A stretch of 30,446 nucleotides of DNA from Anaerolineales bacterium (GTDB lineage Bacteria; Chloroflexota; Anaerolineae; Anaerolineales; E44-bin32): positions 28,384 through 58,829 of the forward strand of contig WVZH01000578.1 in the NCBI GenBank assembly GCA_011772595.1. Reading direction: 5' to 3'. The position numbers and the translations under genes are program-made. Below are positions 8,537-15,777 of this stretch, in pieces. Below the pieces are notes generated by a model. The model did no database searches, was not told the DNA's origin, and saw nothing but the letters and a program-made list of their open reading frames with translations. Position 1 is the stretch's first letter, and each line of letters begins with the position of its first letter.

Positions 8537-8648
8537 GATTCGAAAAGCGAGTAGCGCTAAGCGAGGGCATACTCGTTCGAGCTGGCGAGCCTATACAACT
8601 GAGGTCCCAATAGGTTCACGATTGTGTAGATTTGTTGCATGATTTAGA

Positions 8649-8677
8649 CTGACTTGTCGGTTGCGACGCGCTATAAT
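8649..8677 (+). promoter_or_regulatory. candidate promoter of the M20 peptidase gene
   Basis: CTGACT at 8649-8654 and a perfect TATAAT at 8672-8677 are separated by 17 bases. They lie about 30 bases before the ATG at 8706, a normal sigma-70-type arrangement. Confidence 0.5.
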
Positions 8678-8705
8678 CGAGTATCTTACTTATAAGGTTC
8701 TCACC

Positions 8706-10070
8706 ATGACCGATAAAGAGGCCGTCGAAAACACCATTCAATCAGGGCTCGAGCAAAGCCTGAAAGATCTGGAGCGACTTTGTGCTCAGCCGAGCATTTC
8801 CGCCCAAGATGTGGGCATGCAGGAATGTGCGCAGCTCGTCAAGGAGATGCTTGAACAGCGCGGCTTCGAGTCTAAGATCTTGCCCAGCGCTGGATTTCCC
8901 GTTGTGTACGCTCAGCGTGCTGGCCGCTCAGATCGCACTCTGCTTTTTTACAATCACTACGACGTTCAGCCACCAGAGCCTCTCGATGCATGGGAATCGC
9001 CACCTTTTAAGCCGACGGTCCGGAACGGCAAGATGTATGCACGCGGCGTGAGTGATGATAAAGGACACATCGTTTGTCGCCTGGCGGCCATCGACGCCTT
9101 GCTGGCCGTAGATGGTGAGCTACCTTGCACCGTCAAGTTCATCATCGAGGGGGAAGAGGAAATCGGCAGCGCCAATTTGCCTGCGTTCGTCGCAAGCCAT
9201 GCTGAATTGCTCGCTGCCGACGCCTGCATCTGGGAGTTTGGGGGAGTAAATCATGAGGGTACCCCACTTCAAATCGCCGGATTGCGTGGTATTTGTTATG
9301 TCGAGCTTAGCGTGCAAACTGCCAGCCAGGACGCGCACTCTGGCCTGGGTGGTTCGATCTTTCCAAATGCCGCCTGGCGTCTGGCGTGGGCGCTCAATAC
9401 ACTGAAGACAAGCGATGAACACATCCGCCTACCCGGCTTCTATGACAGAGTCCAACCCCCCTCGGATAGGGATCTCGAACTCCTGGACGCGCTGCCTGAT
9501 CCCAGCGAAGAGTATCGAGGACGGTATGAATTGGATGGTTTTATCAAAGGGATCGAAGGAGGCTTGGATTTAAAGCGAGAGCAGATTTTCAGCCCCACCT
9601 GCACGATATGCGGCCTCACCTCTGGCTATCAGGGACCGGGCACAAAAACCGTTCTCCCTGCGCGCGCCAGCGCAAAGGTCGATTTTCGGCTGGTACCTGA
9701 TCAAGATCCCGATGAGGTCGTCCTCCTCCTCAAGAATCACCTTCACGATGAAGGTTTCACGGATGTTGAAGTCACCTACTTGAGTGGAGAACCCCCGGCA
9801 CGAACGCCAGTAGACGACCCATTCTTGCAGATGGTGGTAGAAGAGGCGCGTCCGGTTTATGGTGTGTCACAGAGTGTTGTGCCCATGTCGGGCGGTTCTG
9901 GTCCCAATCACGCCTTCATCCACACGCTGAATGTCCCTGTTGCGACCGCGGGCGTGAGTTATCCGGGCGCTCGAGTCCACGCACCCAATGAAAACCTGGT
10001 GATTGAGAATTTTGTCAATGGTGTGCGTCATACCGCACGTATCCTGGCTCGATTCGGAGAGATTACATAG
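8706..10070 (+). CDS. M20-family dipeptidase / carboxypeptidase-like metallohydrolase
   Basis: The product is a 454-residue cytosolic zinc peptidase. The open frame extends upstream to 8661, but that start would overlap the promoter, so the ATG at 8706 is used. Metal and catalytic residues are visible: His84 and Asp86 in YNHYDVQP, Asp117 and Asp118 in GVSDDKG, and Glu150/Glu151 in EGEEEIGS. The dimerisation (lid) domain follows (about 205-320), and MSGGSGPNH near the C-terminus carries a typical late segment. The sequence pattern and length fit the M20 dipeptidase/carnosinase-like group. It is divergent from the cyclase operon and is followed 26 bases later by the RpiB-like gene. Peptide specificity is unknown. 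Confidence 0.88.
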   Translation: MTDKEAVENTIQSGLEQSLKDLERLCAQPSISAQDVGMQECAQLVKEMLEQRGFESKILPSAGFPVVYAQRAGRSDRTLLFYNHYDVQPPEPLDAWESPPFKPTVRNGKMYARGVSDDKGHIVCRLAAIDALLAVDGELPCTVKFIIEGEEEIGSANLPAFVASHAELLAADACIWEFGGVNHEGTPLQIAGLRGICYVELSVQTASQDAHSGLGGSIFPNAAWRLAWALNTLKTSDEHIRLPGFYDRVQPPSDRDLELLDALPDPSEEYRGRYELDGFIKGIEGGLDLKREQIFSPTCTICGLTSGYQGPGTKTVLPARASAKVDFRLVPDQDPDEVVLLLKNHLHDEGFTDVEVTYLSGEPPARTPVDDPFLQMVVEEARPVYGVSQSVVPMSGGSGPNHAFIHTLNVPVATAGVSYPGARVHAPNENLVIENFVNGVRHTARILARFGEIT

Positions 10071-10096
10071 GATCGAGCGAATCGAGAGGTGAAAGC

Positions 10097-10636
10097 ATGA
10101 AGGTTGTCTTTGGCAACGACCATTACGGACTACACATGAAAGAACTTCTATTGCCGTACGTGCAATCGCTCGGTTTTGAAGTCCACAATATTGGCACCGA
10201 CTCAAATGAGCCTGTAGACTATCCCGACATCGCCGAGGAACTTGCTCTCAGGATCATCAGCGGCGATTTCGACCGAGGCATCCTCATTTGCGGAACGGGT
10301 ATCGGCATGGCCATCGTCGCTAATAAGGTCACTGGTATCCGTGCTGCGCAAATCTACGATATCTACACGGCAGAATGTGCTGCCAAGAGCAACGACGCAA
10401 ATGTAATCAGCTTGGGCGCACAGGTCATCGGACCTGAGAGTGCGAAATTGCTCGTCCAGGTCTGGTTGCAGTCCGAATTCGCGGCGGGCAGATCTGCGCG
10501 CAAGGTTCAAAAGATTCAACGCATCGACGAAAAACATCGTAGTGATGTCCATCTTAAATTACGGCGCAAAAAAGAATCCCCAAACGCTGGGGCCATAGAC
10601 TGGAAAGAACTCACGCCGCCGGATGACAGCGAGTAG
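10097..10636 (+). CDS. RpiB/LacAB-family sugar-phosphate isomerase with C-terminal extension
   Basis: Residues 1-145 form a standard RpiB/LacAB isomerase: Asp8 and His9 in GNDHYG, Cys65 in CGTGIGMAIVANKV, and GIRAAQIYD. Members interconvert ribulose-5-P and ribose-5-P, or related aldose and ketose phosphates such as allose-6-P, galactose-6-P or tetrose-4-P. The protein is 179 residues against roughly 145-150 usually. The extra tail (about 148-179) is charged, with RRKKES and an acidic end, and has no recognised domain. It probably shares a transcript with the M20 peptidase (26-base gap) and ends at a terminator-like hairpin. The exact substrate cannot be read from sequence. Confidence 0.85.
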   Translation: MKVVFGNDHYGLHMKELLLPYVQSLGFEVHNIGTDSNEPVDYPDIAEELALRIISGDFDRGILICGTGIGMAIVANKVTGIRAAQIYDIYTAECAAKSNDANVISLGAQVIGPESAKLLVQVWLQSEFAAGRSARKVQKIQRIDEKHRSDVHLKLRRKKESPNAGAIDWKELTPPDDSE

Positions 10637-10689
10637 ATTACATGTACATTCCTATACGAGTGGCGCAACTCCATACTGGAATAAGCGTT

Positions 10690-10726
10690 GGGGTTTGTGC
10701 ACCGGGTAAGCCGCTTCACAAACCCC
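10690..10726 (+). terminator. terminator-like hairpin after the RpiB-like gene
   Basis: GGGGTTTGTG (10690-10699) pairs perfectly with CACAAACCCC (10717-10726) around a 17-base loop, about 50 bases after the stop. There is no strong T-run after it, so it is either a weak intrinsic terminator or a 3'-end stabiliser. Confidence 0.55.
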
Positions 10727-10788
10727 TGCTCCTATTCTCGTCCAATTACACGCCAACTCTTAGGATGATCGCTCTGACTTCGTTTTCC

Positions 10789-10817
10789 TTGTAAGCAGTC
10801 AGCCTATCAGCTATAAT
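10789..10817 (+). promoter_or_regulatory. promoter of the tRNA-Pro gene
   Basis: TTGTAA (10789-10794) and perfect TATAAT (10812-10817) are separated by 17 bases. The predicted start falls about 5 bases before the mature tRNA end. This is a strong consensus arrangement for a stable RNA gene. Confidence 0.65.
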
Positions 10818-10828
10818 CCCACTACCTT

Positions 10829-10903
10829 CGGGGCGTAGCGCAGCCCGGTTAGCGCACCTGCATGGGGTGCAGGGGGTCGGCGGTTCAAATCCGCCCGCCC
10901 CGA
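10829..10903 (+). tRNA. tRNA-Pro (anticodon GGG)
   Basis: The 75-base cloverleaf folds fully. The acceptor stem CGGGGCG pairs perfectly with CGCCCCG (10896-10902), followed by discriminator A. The D stem is GCGC/GCGC, and the anticodon stem CCTGC/GCAGG encloses loop ATGGGGT with anticodon GGG at 10864-10866. The T stem GGCGG/CCGCC encloses TTCAAAT. CCA is not encoded. It reads proline codon CCC (and CCU by wobble). Confidence 0.96.
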
Positions 10904-10908
10904 CAGAG

Positions 10909-10933
10909 GACCGTCGGCGAGTTGCCGACGGTC
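10909..10933 (+). terminator. hairpin directly after tRNA-Pro
   Basis: GACCGTCGGC (10909-10918) and GCCGACGGTC (10924-10933) form a perfect 10-bp stem with a 5-base loop, 5 bases after the tRNA. ATTT follows. It is a likely tRNA transcription terminator, although the T-run is short. Confidence 0.7.
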
Positions 10934-10948
10934 ATTTGCCTGCTCAGT

Positions 10949-11531
10949 GTCAATGTCGAGGAGCTATATCTGGATCTTCTCTCGTTGTCTGGTCATAAGA
11001 TCAACGCACCGTACGTAGGGTGTGGGGGTGTTTTACCTGCGGGAGGGTGTTGCATTGTCGCCCACAACATACGGCGGACCTCAAGAAGGAACACTTCGCG
11101 CCGGCACAGAAAACATCCCAGGAATTGTAGGGCTTGGAGCTGCCTTGCAGCTCGTCAATCAGCACCACGTAAGCGAATTCGCTCGCTTGAGTGAACTGCG
11201 AGAGAAACTCATCGAGGGCGTCGCAGCCCGCATTCCTGTGGCAATCGTCAATAGCGCACCATCCGTCTGCGCGCCACATATCGTTTCGATAAGTTTCGAT
11301 GGAGCTGATGGTGAAATGATGCTCTTCCGCTTGAATGAAGCTGGGGTGGCAGCATCCATGGGTTCTACTTGTACCTCAGAATCGATTGAACCATCACACG
11401 TACTACGCGCCTTAGGTCTGCCTCTCGAGCTCATTGAGGGGACACTTCGATTTTCAATGGGGTATCCGACGACAGAGGACGAAATCGAGCAACTTCTCGA
11501 ACTCTTGTTTGCTGTTGTGGCTGCATGCAAA
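10949..11531 (+). pseudogene. cysteine desulfurase (NifS/IscS-like) remnant, 5'-truncated and frameshifted
   Basis: Two frames together rebuild the C-terminal half of a NifS/IscS-type PLP cysteine desulfurase. The first frame (10949-11020) reads VNVEELYLDLLSLSGHKI, which includes the PLP-lysine motif SGHK. The homology then shifts by one base near 11021 into GVFYLREGV, GTLRAGTENI, the catalytic-cysteine loop MGSTCTSESIEPS (Cys codon 11370-11372), HVLRALGL and RFSMGYPTTEDEI. The N-terminal half, about 190-200 residues, is missing, and homology begins 15 bases after the tRNA-Pro hairpin. The second frame has no stop until 11687 and runs into the SorC gene. Iron-sulfur or tRNA-thiolation roles are known for intact members. 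This copy should be inactive. Confidence 0.85.
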
Positions 11532-11598
11532 ACGGGTCATGAACCAGGTTTAGGAACTGCAGATCATAAGGGTAATGTGAATTATTCAGGGAATAAGA

Positions 11599-12573
11599 AT
11601 GCCAGCTTATCGAGCACCCGAAACCAAAGACGAACGCCTGGCGGACGTCGCCGAGATGTATTATCAGGATGGGATGACCCAGGCTGAAATCTCTCAACGC
11701 ATTGGTGTCACACGCTCCATGGTCTCCCGAATGCTCAGTGAAGCTCGACGAAGAGGCATCATCGAAATTCGTGTCCACCGGCCTTTACGCTTTGACCGCG
11801 ACCTTGAAAAGCAACTTTGCGAGCGGTTCGATCTGAGGCGTGTCGTTGTCGCGACGATATGGAACGAGGGGCCAACGCGCTTGCTAGCGCCATTGGGCAT
11901 CGCTGCCGCCAACGTCCTCAAGTCACAGCTCAAAGCCGAGATGATACTAGGGATGGCATGGGGCACAGCGATCCGTGCAACCGTCGACGCACTCGAAGTC
12001 GAGGAACCCACTCCTATTACGATCGTGCAGTTGGTCGGAGCCGGTGATTCCCGTGTTAAAGATTTCGACGGTCACGCGCTCGTTCAACGTCTGGCAGCGA
12101 AACTCGGCGGAGAAGGGGTTTATCTCTATGCCCCGATCATGGTCGAAGACGCGGACACAGCACGCTCGTTATTAAGCACCAATCCGATTCGCGAGACGAT
12201 AGAACTTGCCCGGAAGTCGAGCGTAGCATTGCTCGGCGTAGGCAGTACCGATCCACGAATCTCAACCCTCTACCACTCCGGATATTTTTCGCTCGACGAC
12301 ATCAACGCTTTACGCACAGACGGCGCGGTAGGCAATGTGTGTGGCTTACATTTCACCATCGATGGGAAAATGACGAGTCTCGAATTCCAGAGTCGGCTCG
12401 TCACCATCGACAAGGATGACCTCCTGGCCATTCCTGTTCGACTGGGGGTGACAGGCGGGGTTGGTAAGGCACCCGCCATTTTAGGCGCCCTGCGTGCCGG
12501 TTTTCTGACCGATCTTGTGACAGACAGCGCCGCGGCGCGCGAAATCCTCCTTCTCGATCAACAAACACGATAA
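11599..12573 (+). CDS. SorC/DeoR-type sugar-responsive transcriptional regulator
   Basis: This 324-residue SorC-family regulator has an N-terminal helix-turn-helix (about 14-50: MYYQDGMTQAEISQRIGVTRSMVSRMLSEARRRG in outline). It is followed by a sugar-phosphate isomerase-like effector domain with GMAWGTAI, QLVGAGD, LLGVGS, FTIDG and GGVGKAPAILGAL. Family members bind phosphorylated sugars or polyols and control adjacent catabolic genes. It is the first gene of an apparent operon with the E1 subunits 42 bases downstream, which are its likely targets. The start at 11599 lies inside the read-through frame of the desulfurase remnant, and AGGGAAT precedes it as a weak ribosome site. Effector unknown. 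Confidence 0.88.
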   Translation: MPAYRAPETKDERLADVAEMYYQDGMTQAEISQRIGVTRSMVSRMLSEARRRGIIEIRVHRPLRFDRDLEKQLCERFDLRRVVVATIWNEGPTRLLAPLGIAAANVLKSQLKAEMILGMAWGTAIRATVDALEVEEPTPITIVQLVGAGDSRVKDFDGHALVQRLAAKLGGEGVYLYAPIMVEDADTARSLLSTNPIRETIELARKSSVALLGVGSTDPRISTLYHSGYFSLDDINALRTDGAVGNVCGLHFTIDGKMTSLEFQSRLVTIDKDDLLAIPVRLGVTGGVGKAPAILGALRAGFLTDLVTDSAAAREILLLDQQTR

Positions 12574-12615
12574 TCACGATATGAGATGTAGTTCACTTCC
12601 ATAGGGAATGCAGCG

Positions 12616-13656
12616 ATGGCAAAACGAAAGCAAACGATCGATGGAAAGCCAGTATCGAAGCCAACTCCTGACAGTTTCAAGGAGCGCGTAGATGATCTCG
12701 GTTTGAAGGATGAGCAGTTGATCGAAATGTACAGGACGATGTGCGTCATTCGTAGCTTCGAGAACATGGCGGACAAACTCTACCAATTGGGTCGGGTTCA
12801 TGGGACCATGCACCTGTGTATTGGTCAGGAGGCAGTGGCGGTAGGGGCTGCCAGAGCCGTGCGTCCGGATGACTACCTGATCAACCACCATCGCGGCCAC
12901 GGCCATTTCATCGCCAAGGGTTCAGATATCAACCGCATGATGGCGGAGTTCATGGGTAAGGATAGCGGCTTCTGCCGCGGACGCGGCGGATCCATGCACA
13001 TCGTTGACATGGACGCGAATAATCTGGGAGCAAACGGCATCGTCGGCGGCGGTATCCCGATTGCTGTCGGCGTTGGCCTTGCCCTTCAAATGCAAGGTCA
13101 CGATCAAATCGTTACCTGTATGTTTGGTGACGGCGCTGCCAATGAGGGCACCTTCCACGAATCACTGAACATGGCAGCACTCTGGAAGTTGCCCGTACTA
13201 TTTTTATGCGAGAACAACCAATATGGGATGTCCATGGCCGTCGGGCGTGCGACCGCACTCTTGCCGATTGCCAAACGGGCGGATGCATACGGGATCCCCG
13301 GGCATCGCGTCGATGGTAACGATCTACTGAGCGTTTTCGACATCGTCCGCAAAGCTGCCAATCAAGCCAGAGCAGGAGAGGGGCCCATCCTCGTAGAAGC
13401 TGAAACCTACCGCTGGAAGGGTCACTCCAAGAGTGATCGCAATCTTTACCGAACCCAAGAAGAGATGGATGCATGGAAAAAACGCGATCCGATCGCACGC
13501 TTTCGAGAGAGCTTGATTGCCGCGAAAATCCTCTCGGAAGCGCGTACAGAAGAGATCACCCTTGAGGCACAGAAAACGATCGAAGAAGCGCTTGCCTACG
13601 CCGATGCATCCCCAGACCCGGAGGAGCAATCCTTGACGGATTTTGTGTATGCCTGA
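12616..13656 (+). CDS. thiamine-diphosphate-dependent 2-oxoacid/acetoin dehydrogenase E1 alpha subunit
   Basis: This 346-residue E1-alpha protein carries the full ThDP motif, from GDGAANEG (171-178) to ENNQYGM with the terminal Asn pair at 200-201. It also has the family segments [30 protein letters not shown] and [11 protein letters not shown]. Relatives are the alpha subunits of acetoin, pyruvate and branched-chain dehydrogenases; length and motifs favour the AcoA/PdhA-like group. It pairs with the overlapping beta gene. No E2 (lipoyl acyltransferase) or E3 gene exists in the window, so the heterotetramer either recruits E2/E3 encoded elsewhere or performs non-oxidative ThDP chemistry. The first 25 residues are a charged, non-conserved extension. 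Confidence 0.88.
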   Translation: MAKRKQTIDGKPVSKPTPDSFKERVDDLGLKDEQLIEMYRTMCVIRSFENMADKLYQLGRVHGTMHLCIGQEAVAVGAARAVRPDDYLINHHRGHGHFIAKGSDINRMMAEFMGKDSGFCRGRGGSMHIVDMDANNLGANGIVGGGIPIAVGVGLALQMQGHDQIVTCMFGDGAANEGTFHESLNMAALWKLPVLFLCENNQYGMSMAVGRATALLPIAKRADAYGIPGHRVDGNDLLSVFDIVRKAANQARAGEGPILVEAETYRWKGHSKSDRNLYRTQEEMDAWKKRDPIARFRESLIAAKILSEARTEEITLEAQKTIEEALAYADASPDPEEQSLTDFVYA

Positions 13657-14632
13657 ATTGACCTACGCAGAGGCTATCCGCTCGGCTTTACGAGAGGAGA
13701 TGATACGCGATAAACGCGTCTTCCTGATAGGCGAGGATATCGGTGTATACGGTGGCGCATTCGGTGTGTACACCGGCCTTCTCGAGGAATTTGGGCCTGA
13801 GCGTATCCGTGAGACGCCGATCTCCGAGGCTGCCATCATCGGCACAGCTATCGGGGCTTCATTGCTCGGTTTGCGACCTGTAGCTGAAATCATGTTCATG
13901 GATTTTGTTACCCTAGCCATGGATCAGCTCGTTAACCAAGCGGCGAAAATGCGCTACATGTTCGGAGGTCAAACGAGCGTACCGATCGTCGTCCGTATGC
14001 CGGAGGGATCAGGTAGCGGCGCCGCTGCTCAGCACACCCAATCTCTTGAGAGCTGGCTTGTGCACGTCCCTGGTCTCAAAGTCGTTATGCCCAGCACACC
14101 ATACGATGCCAAAGGCTTACTGCTCACCGCCATTCGCGACCCAAATCCCGTGTGTTTCATCGAACACAAATTGCTTTATCGCACGAAAGGTGACGTGCCC
14201 GAGGAAGAGTACACGGTACCCTTTGGCGAGGCGATGATCCGACGCCTTGGGAGTGACGTCACCGTTGTGGCGACAAACATCATGCTTCATCGCGCCCTAG
14301 CGGTTGCTGAGACATTAGCAGCAGAGGGCATTGACACCGAAATTATCGATCCGAGAACGCTTCGCCCGTTGGACACGGAGACAATCATCGATTCTGTATC
14401 AAAAACTGGTCGTCTTATCGTCATCCACGAAGCATGTCAGACCGGTGGCTGGGCAGGGGAGGTCATCGCTTCCATCGCAAGCAGCGAAGCGTTTGATTAT
14501 CTTGATGCTCCCGTTCGGCGTTTGGCCGGCGCGGATGTACCTATCCCATACAATCGCATTCTCGAACGCAAAGCAGTCCCGCAAGAAGAAGACATCGTCA
14601 GAGAAATTCGCGCACTCGCAGCTGGCGTGTGA
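13649..14632 (+). CDS. thiamine-diphosphate-dependent dehydrogenase E1 beta subunit
   Basis: The ATG at 13649 overlaps the alpha stop by 8 bases, giving 327 residues; an upstream TTG at 13643 is less likely. Conserved E1-beta segments are [95 protein letters not shown] in outline, DPRTLRPLD and [13 protein letters not shown]. With the alpha subunit it should form an alpha2-beta2 decarboxylating dehydrogenase. Overlap of the genes implies coupled synthesis. The corrinoid protein gene follows 68 bases later on the same strand. Confidence 0.9.
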   Translation: MPELTYAEAIRSALREEMIRDKRVFLIGEDIGVYGGAFGVYTGLLEEFGPERIRETPISEAAIIGTAIGASLLGLRPVAEIMFMDFVTLAMDQLVNQAAKMRYMFGGQTSVPIVVRMPEGSGSGAAAQHTQSLESWLVHVPGLKVVMPSTPYDAKGLLLTAIRDPNPVCFIEHKLLYRTKGDVPEEEYTVPFGEAMIRRLGSDVTVVATNIMLHRALAVAETLAAEGIDTEIIDPRTLRPLDTETIIDSVSKTGRLIVIHEACQTGGWAGEVIASIASSEAFDYLDAPVRRLAGADVPIPYNRILERKAVPQEEDIVREIRALAAGV

Positions 14633-14700
14633 GAAGTCTTGAACGACCTCACATGAACCTCGTTGCGCGAAACCGAAACAACACTCACGAGGAGGAGCCC

Positions 14701-15333
14701 GTGAAAATCGAAGATCTTCATGCTGCCGTTCTACGGGGTGACGCTGAGAGCGTGGCGAATGGTGTATCTGAATCCTTACAAGCCGGCGCAGACCCTGAGG
14801 CACTGCTTAAAGAAGCGCTCATCCCTGCCATGATCGAAGTTGGAGACATGTTCGAGCGCGGGGAGGCATACGTCCCGGAAATGCTGATCGCTGCGCGGGC
14901 GATGCAAGCCGGTATGCAGGTGCTCAAACCTGAGTTAATTAGCGCAGGTGTTGAGCCGGTCGGTAGGATCGCCCTGGGCACGGTACTTGGCGACATCCAC
15001 GATATTGGCAAGAACCTCGTGGGGATGATGATGGAAGGGGCAGGATTCGAGGTCGTCGATCTAGGCGTTGACGTGCCAACGGAGAAATTTGTAGAGCTTG
15101 CCCAGAGCGGTGTCAACATCCTGGGGATGAGCGGCCTACTAACGACAACCATTCCGGCGATGCCCGTCATCCTTGAGGCTTTGGAGAAGGCCAACGTCCG
15201 TGACAAGGTGAAGGTCATCGTTGGTGGCGCACCTGTCACGGAGGCGTTCGCCGATAAGATCGGCGCTGACGGCTACGCCCCCGATGCGGCGAGCGCCGTC
15301 AGGCTGGCGAAGAAAGTGCTGGGTATTGCGTGA
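14701..15333 (+). CDS. methyltransferase cognate corrinoid protein (MtaC/MttC-like)
   Basis: The GTG at 14701 is preceded by GAGGAGGAG and starts at the usual N-terminus; a longer frame from 14629 lacks a ribosome site. The 210-residue protein has the helical B12-binding cap (about 1-85, with IPAMIEVGDMFERGEAYVPEML) and a Rossmann-type cobalamin domain. The latter carries the base-off motif GDIHDIGKN (Asp98-x-His100-x2-Gly103), GMSGLLTTT and VGGAPV. Such proteins carry a methyl group on cobalt between a substrate-specific methyltransferase and an acceptor enzyme. No MttB-type methyltransferase or reductive activator is in the window. The convergent UroD-like gene is the only visible partner. 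Confidence 0.92.
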   Translation: MKIEDLHAAVLRGDAESVANGVSESLQAGADPEALLKEALIPAMIEVGDMFERGEAYVPEMLIAARAMQAGMQVLKPELISAGVEPVGRIALGTVLGDIHDIGKNLVGMMMEGAGFEVVDLGVDVPTEKFVELAQSGVNILGMSGLLTTTIPAMPVILEALEKANVRDKVKVIVGGAPVTEAFADKIGADGYAPDAASAVRLAKKVLGIA

Positions 15334-15375
15334 TTCCGGTTTGAGCATCCACAAGAATTCTTCCAGTATTCGAAT

Positions 15376-15404
15376 GTAGAGACGCCCCGACGGGGCGTCT
15401 CTAC
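15376..15404. repeat. perfect GTAG...CTAC palindrome, probable terminator
   Basis: GTAGAGACGCCCC and GGGGCGTCTCTAC form a perfect 13-bp stem around a 3-base loop, 42 bases after the corrinoid gene stop. It can serve as a strong bidirectional hairpin and has the same GTAG foot as the palindromes at 6464 and 15616, with a different core. Confidence 0.8.
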
Positions 15405-15445
15405 ACAAAACCCGCAAGAGACACCTTCACCCATCACGAATAGTT

Positions 15446-15539
15446 GTGCTCAATGCTCAAGGCCCTCCGGGTCTCCACACAGTGCGCTTTAGCGCCCTTC
15501 GGTCCTGAGCTCTGTGGTGAACCGCCGGGCGATCTGAAG
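15446..15539. repeat. 94-base direct repeat, copy 1
   Basis: It aligns without gaps to 15672-15765 at roughly 70-75% identity by eye. Shared blocks include GCTCAAGG, GCGCTTTA, CCTGAGC and GTGGTGAACC. The end contains a small hairpin core around GTGGTGAACCGCC. It probably belongs to a dispersed intergenic family. Confidence 0.7.
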
Positions 15540-15615
15540 AGCATACAATTCTCTACGTCCCAGCAAATATCTCCGATTTCGGGATTAATAAAACTCGTTG
15601 TGTATCCATTGATCC

Positions 15616-15643
15616 GTAGGAGCTCACGGCTGTGCGCCCCTAC
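15616..15643. repeat. degenerate GTAG...CTAC palindrome
   Basis: This 28-base element starts GTAGGAGCTCAC and ends GTGCGCCCCTAC. The arms pair with several mismatches or G-T pairs. Same foot sequence as the palindromes at 6464 and 15376. Confidence 0.55.
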
Positions 15644-15671
15644 ATAATCAAATGCCCGACCATGAATCGTC

Positions 15672-15765
15672 GGGCTCATCGCTCAAGGTTATTCGGATTT
15701 CAACAGAGGGCGCTTTAAGGCCCTTTTATCCTGAGCACGGTGGTGAACCACCGAGCGATGTCACG
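15672..15765. repeat. 94-base direct repeat, copy 2
   Basis: This is the second member of the pair starting at 15446, 226 bases downstream in the same orientation. It ends with CGGTGGTGAACCACCG, a clean hairpin. It lies directly against the stop of the UroD-like gene. Confidence 0.7.
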
Positions 15766-15777
15766 TTTCCAGCTGAA

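Larger units (their letters stand above)
15334..15777. other. repeat-rich convergent intergenic region
   Basis: This 444-base spacer between the corrinoid gene and the convergent UroD-like gene has no plausible coding sequence. It consists largely of repeats: one perfect GTAG palindrome, one degenerate GTAG palindrome, and two diverged 94-base direct repeats, each annotated separately. Confidence 0.8.

Noticed and set aside
10862..11194. 110-residue frame starting inside tRNA-Pro
   Set aside because: Its start lies in the tRNA. Only the stretch from 10949 to about 11020 is meaningful, as part of the desulfurase remnant.
11022..11687. Desulfurase frame as an intact 221-residue gene
   Set aside because: It lacks the N-terminal half and the PLP lysine, homology continues upstream in another frame, and the last 50 residues are read-through over the SorC start.
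14629..14700. Upstream start for the corrinoid protein
   Set aside because: The first 24 residues are non-conserved and overlap the E1-beta end, and the GTG at 14701 has GAGGAGGAG before it.
15334..15777. CRISPR array in the repeat-rich spacer
   Set aside because: There are only two diverged 94-base copies and unrelated palindromes, without short identical repeats or regular spacers, and no cas genes nearby.
14633..15777. Cobalamin riboswitch near the corrinoid gene
   Set aside because: No B12-box-like conserved core was recognised on either strand.
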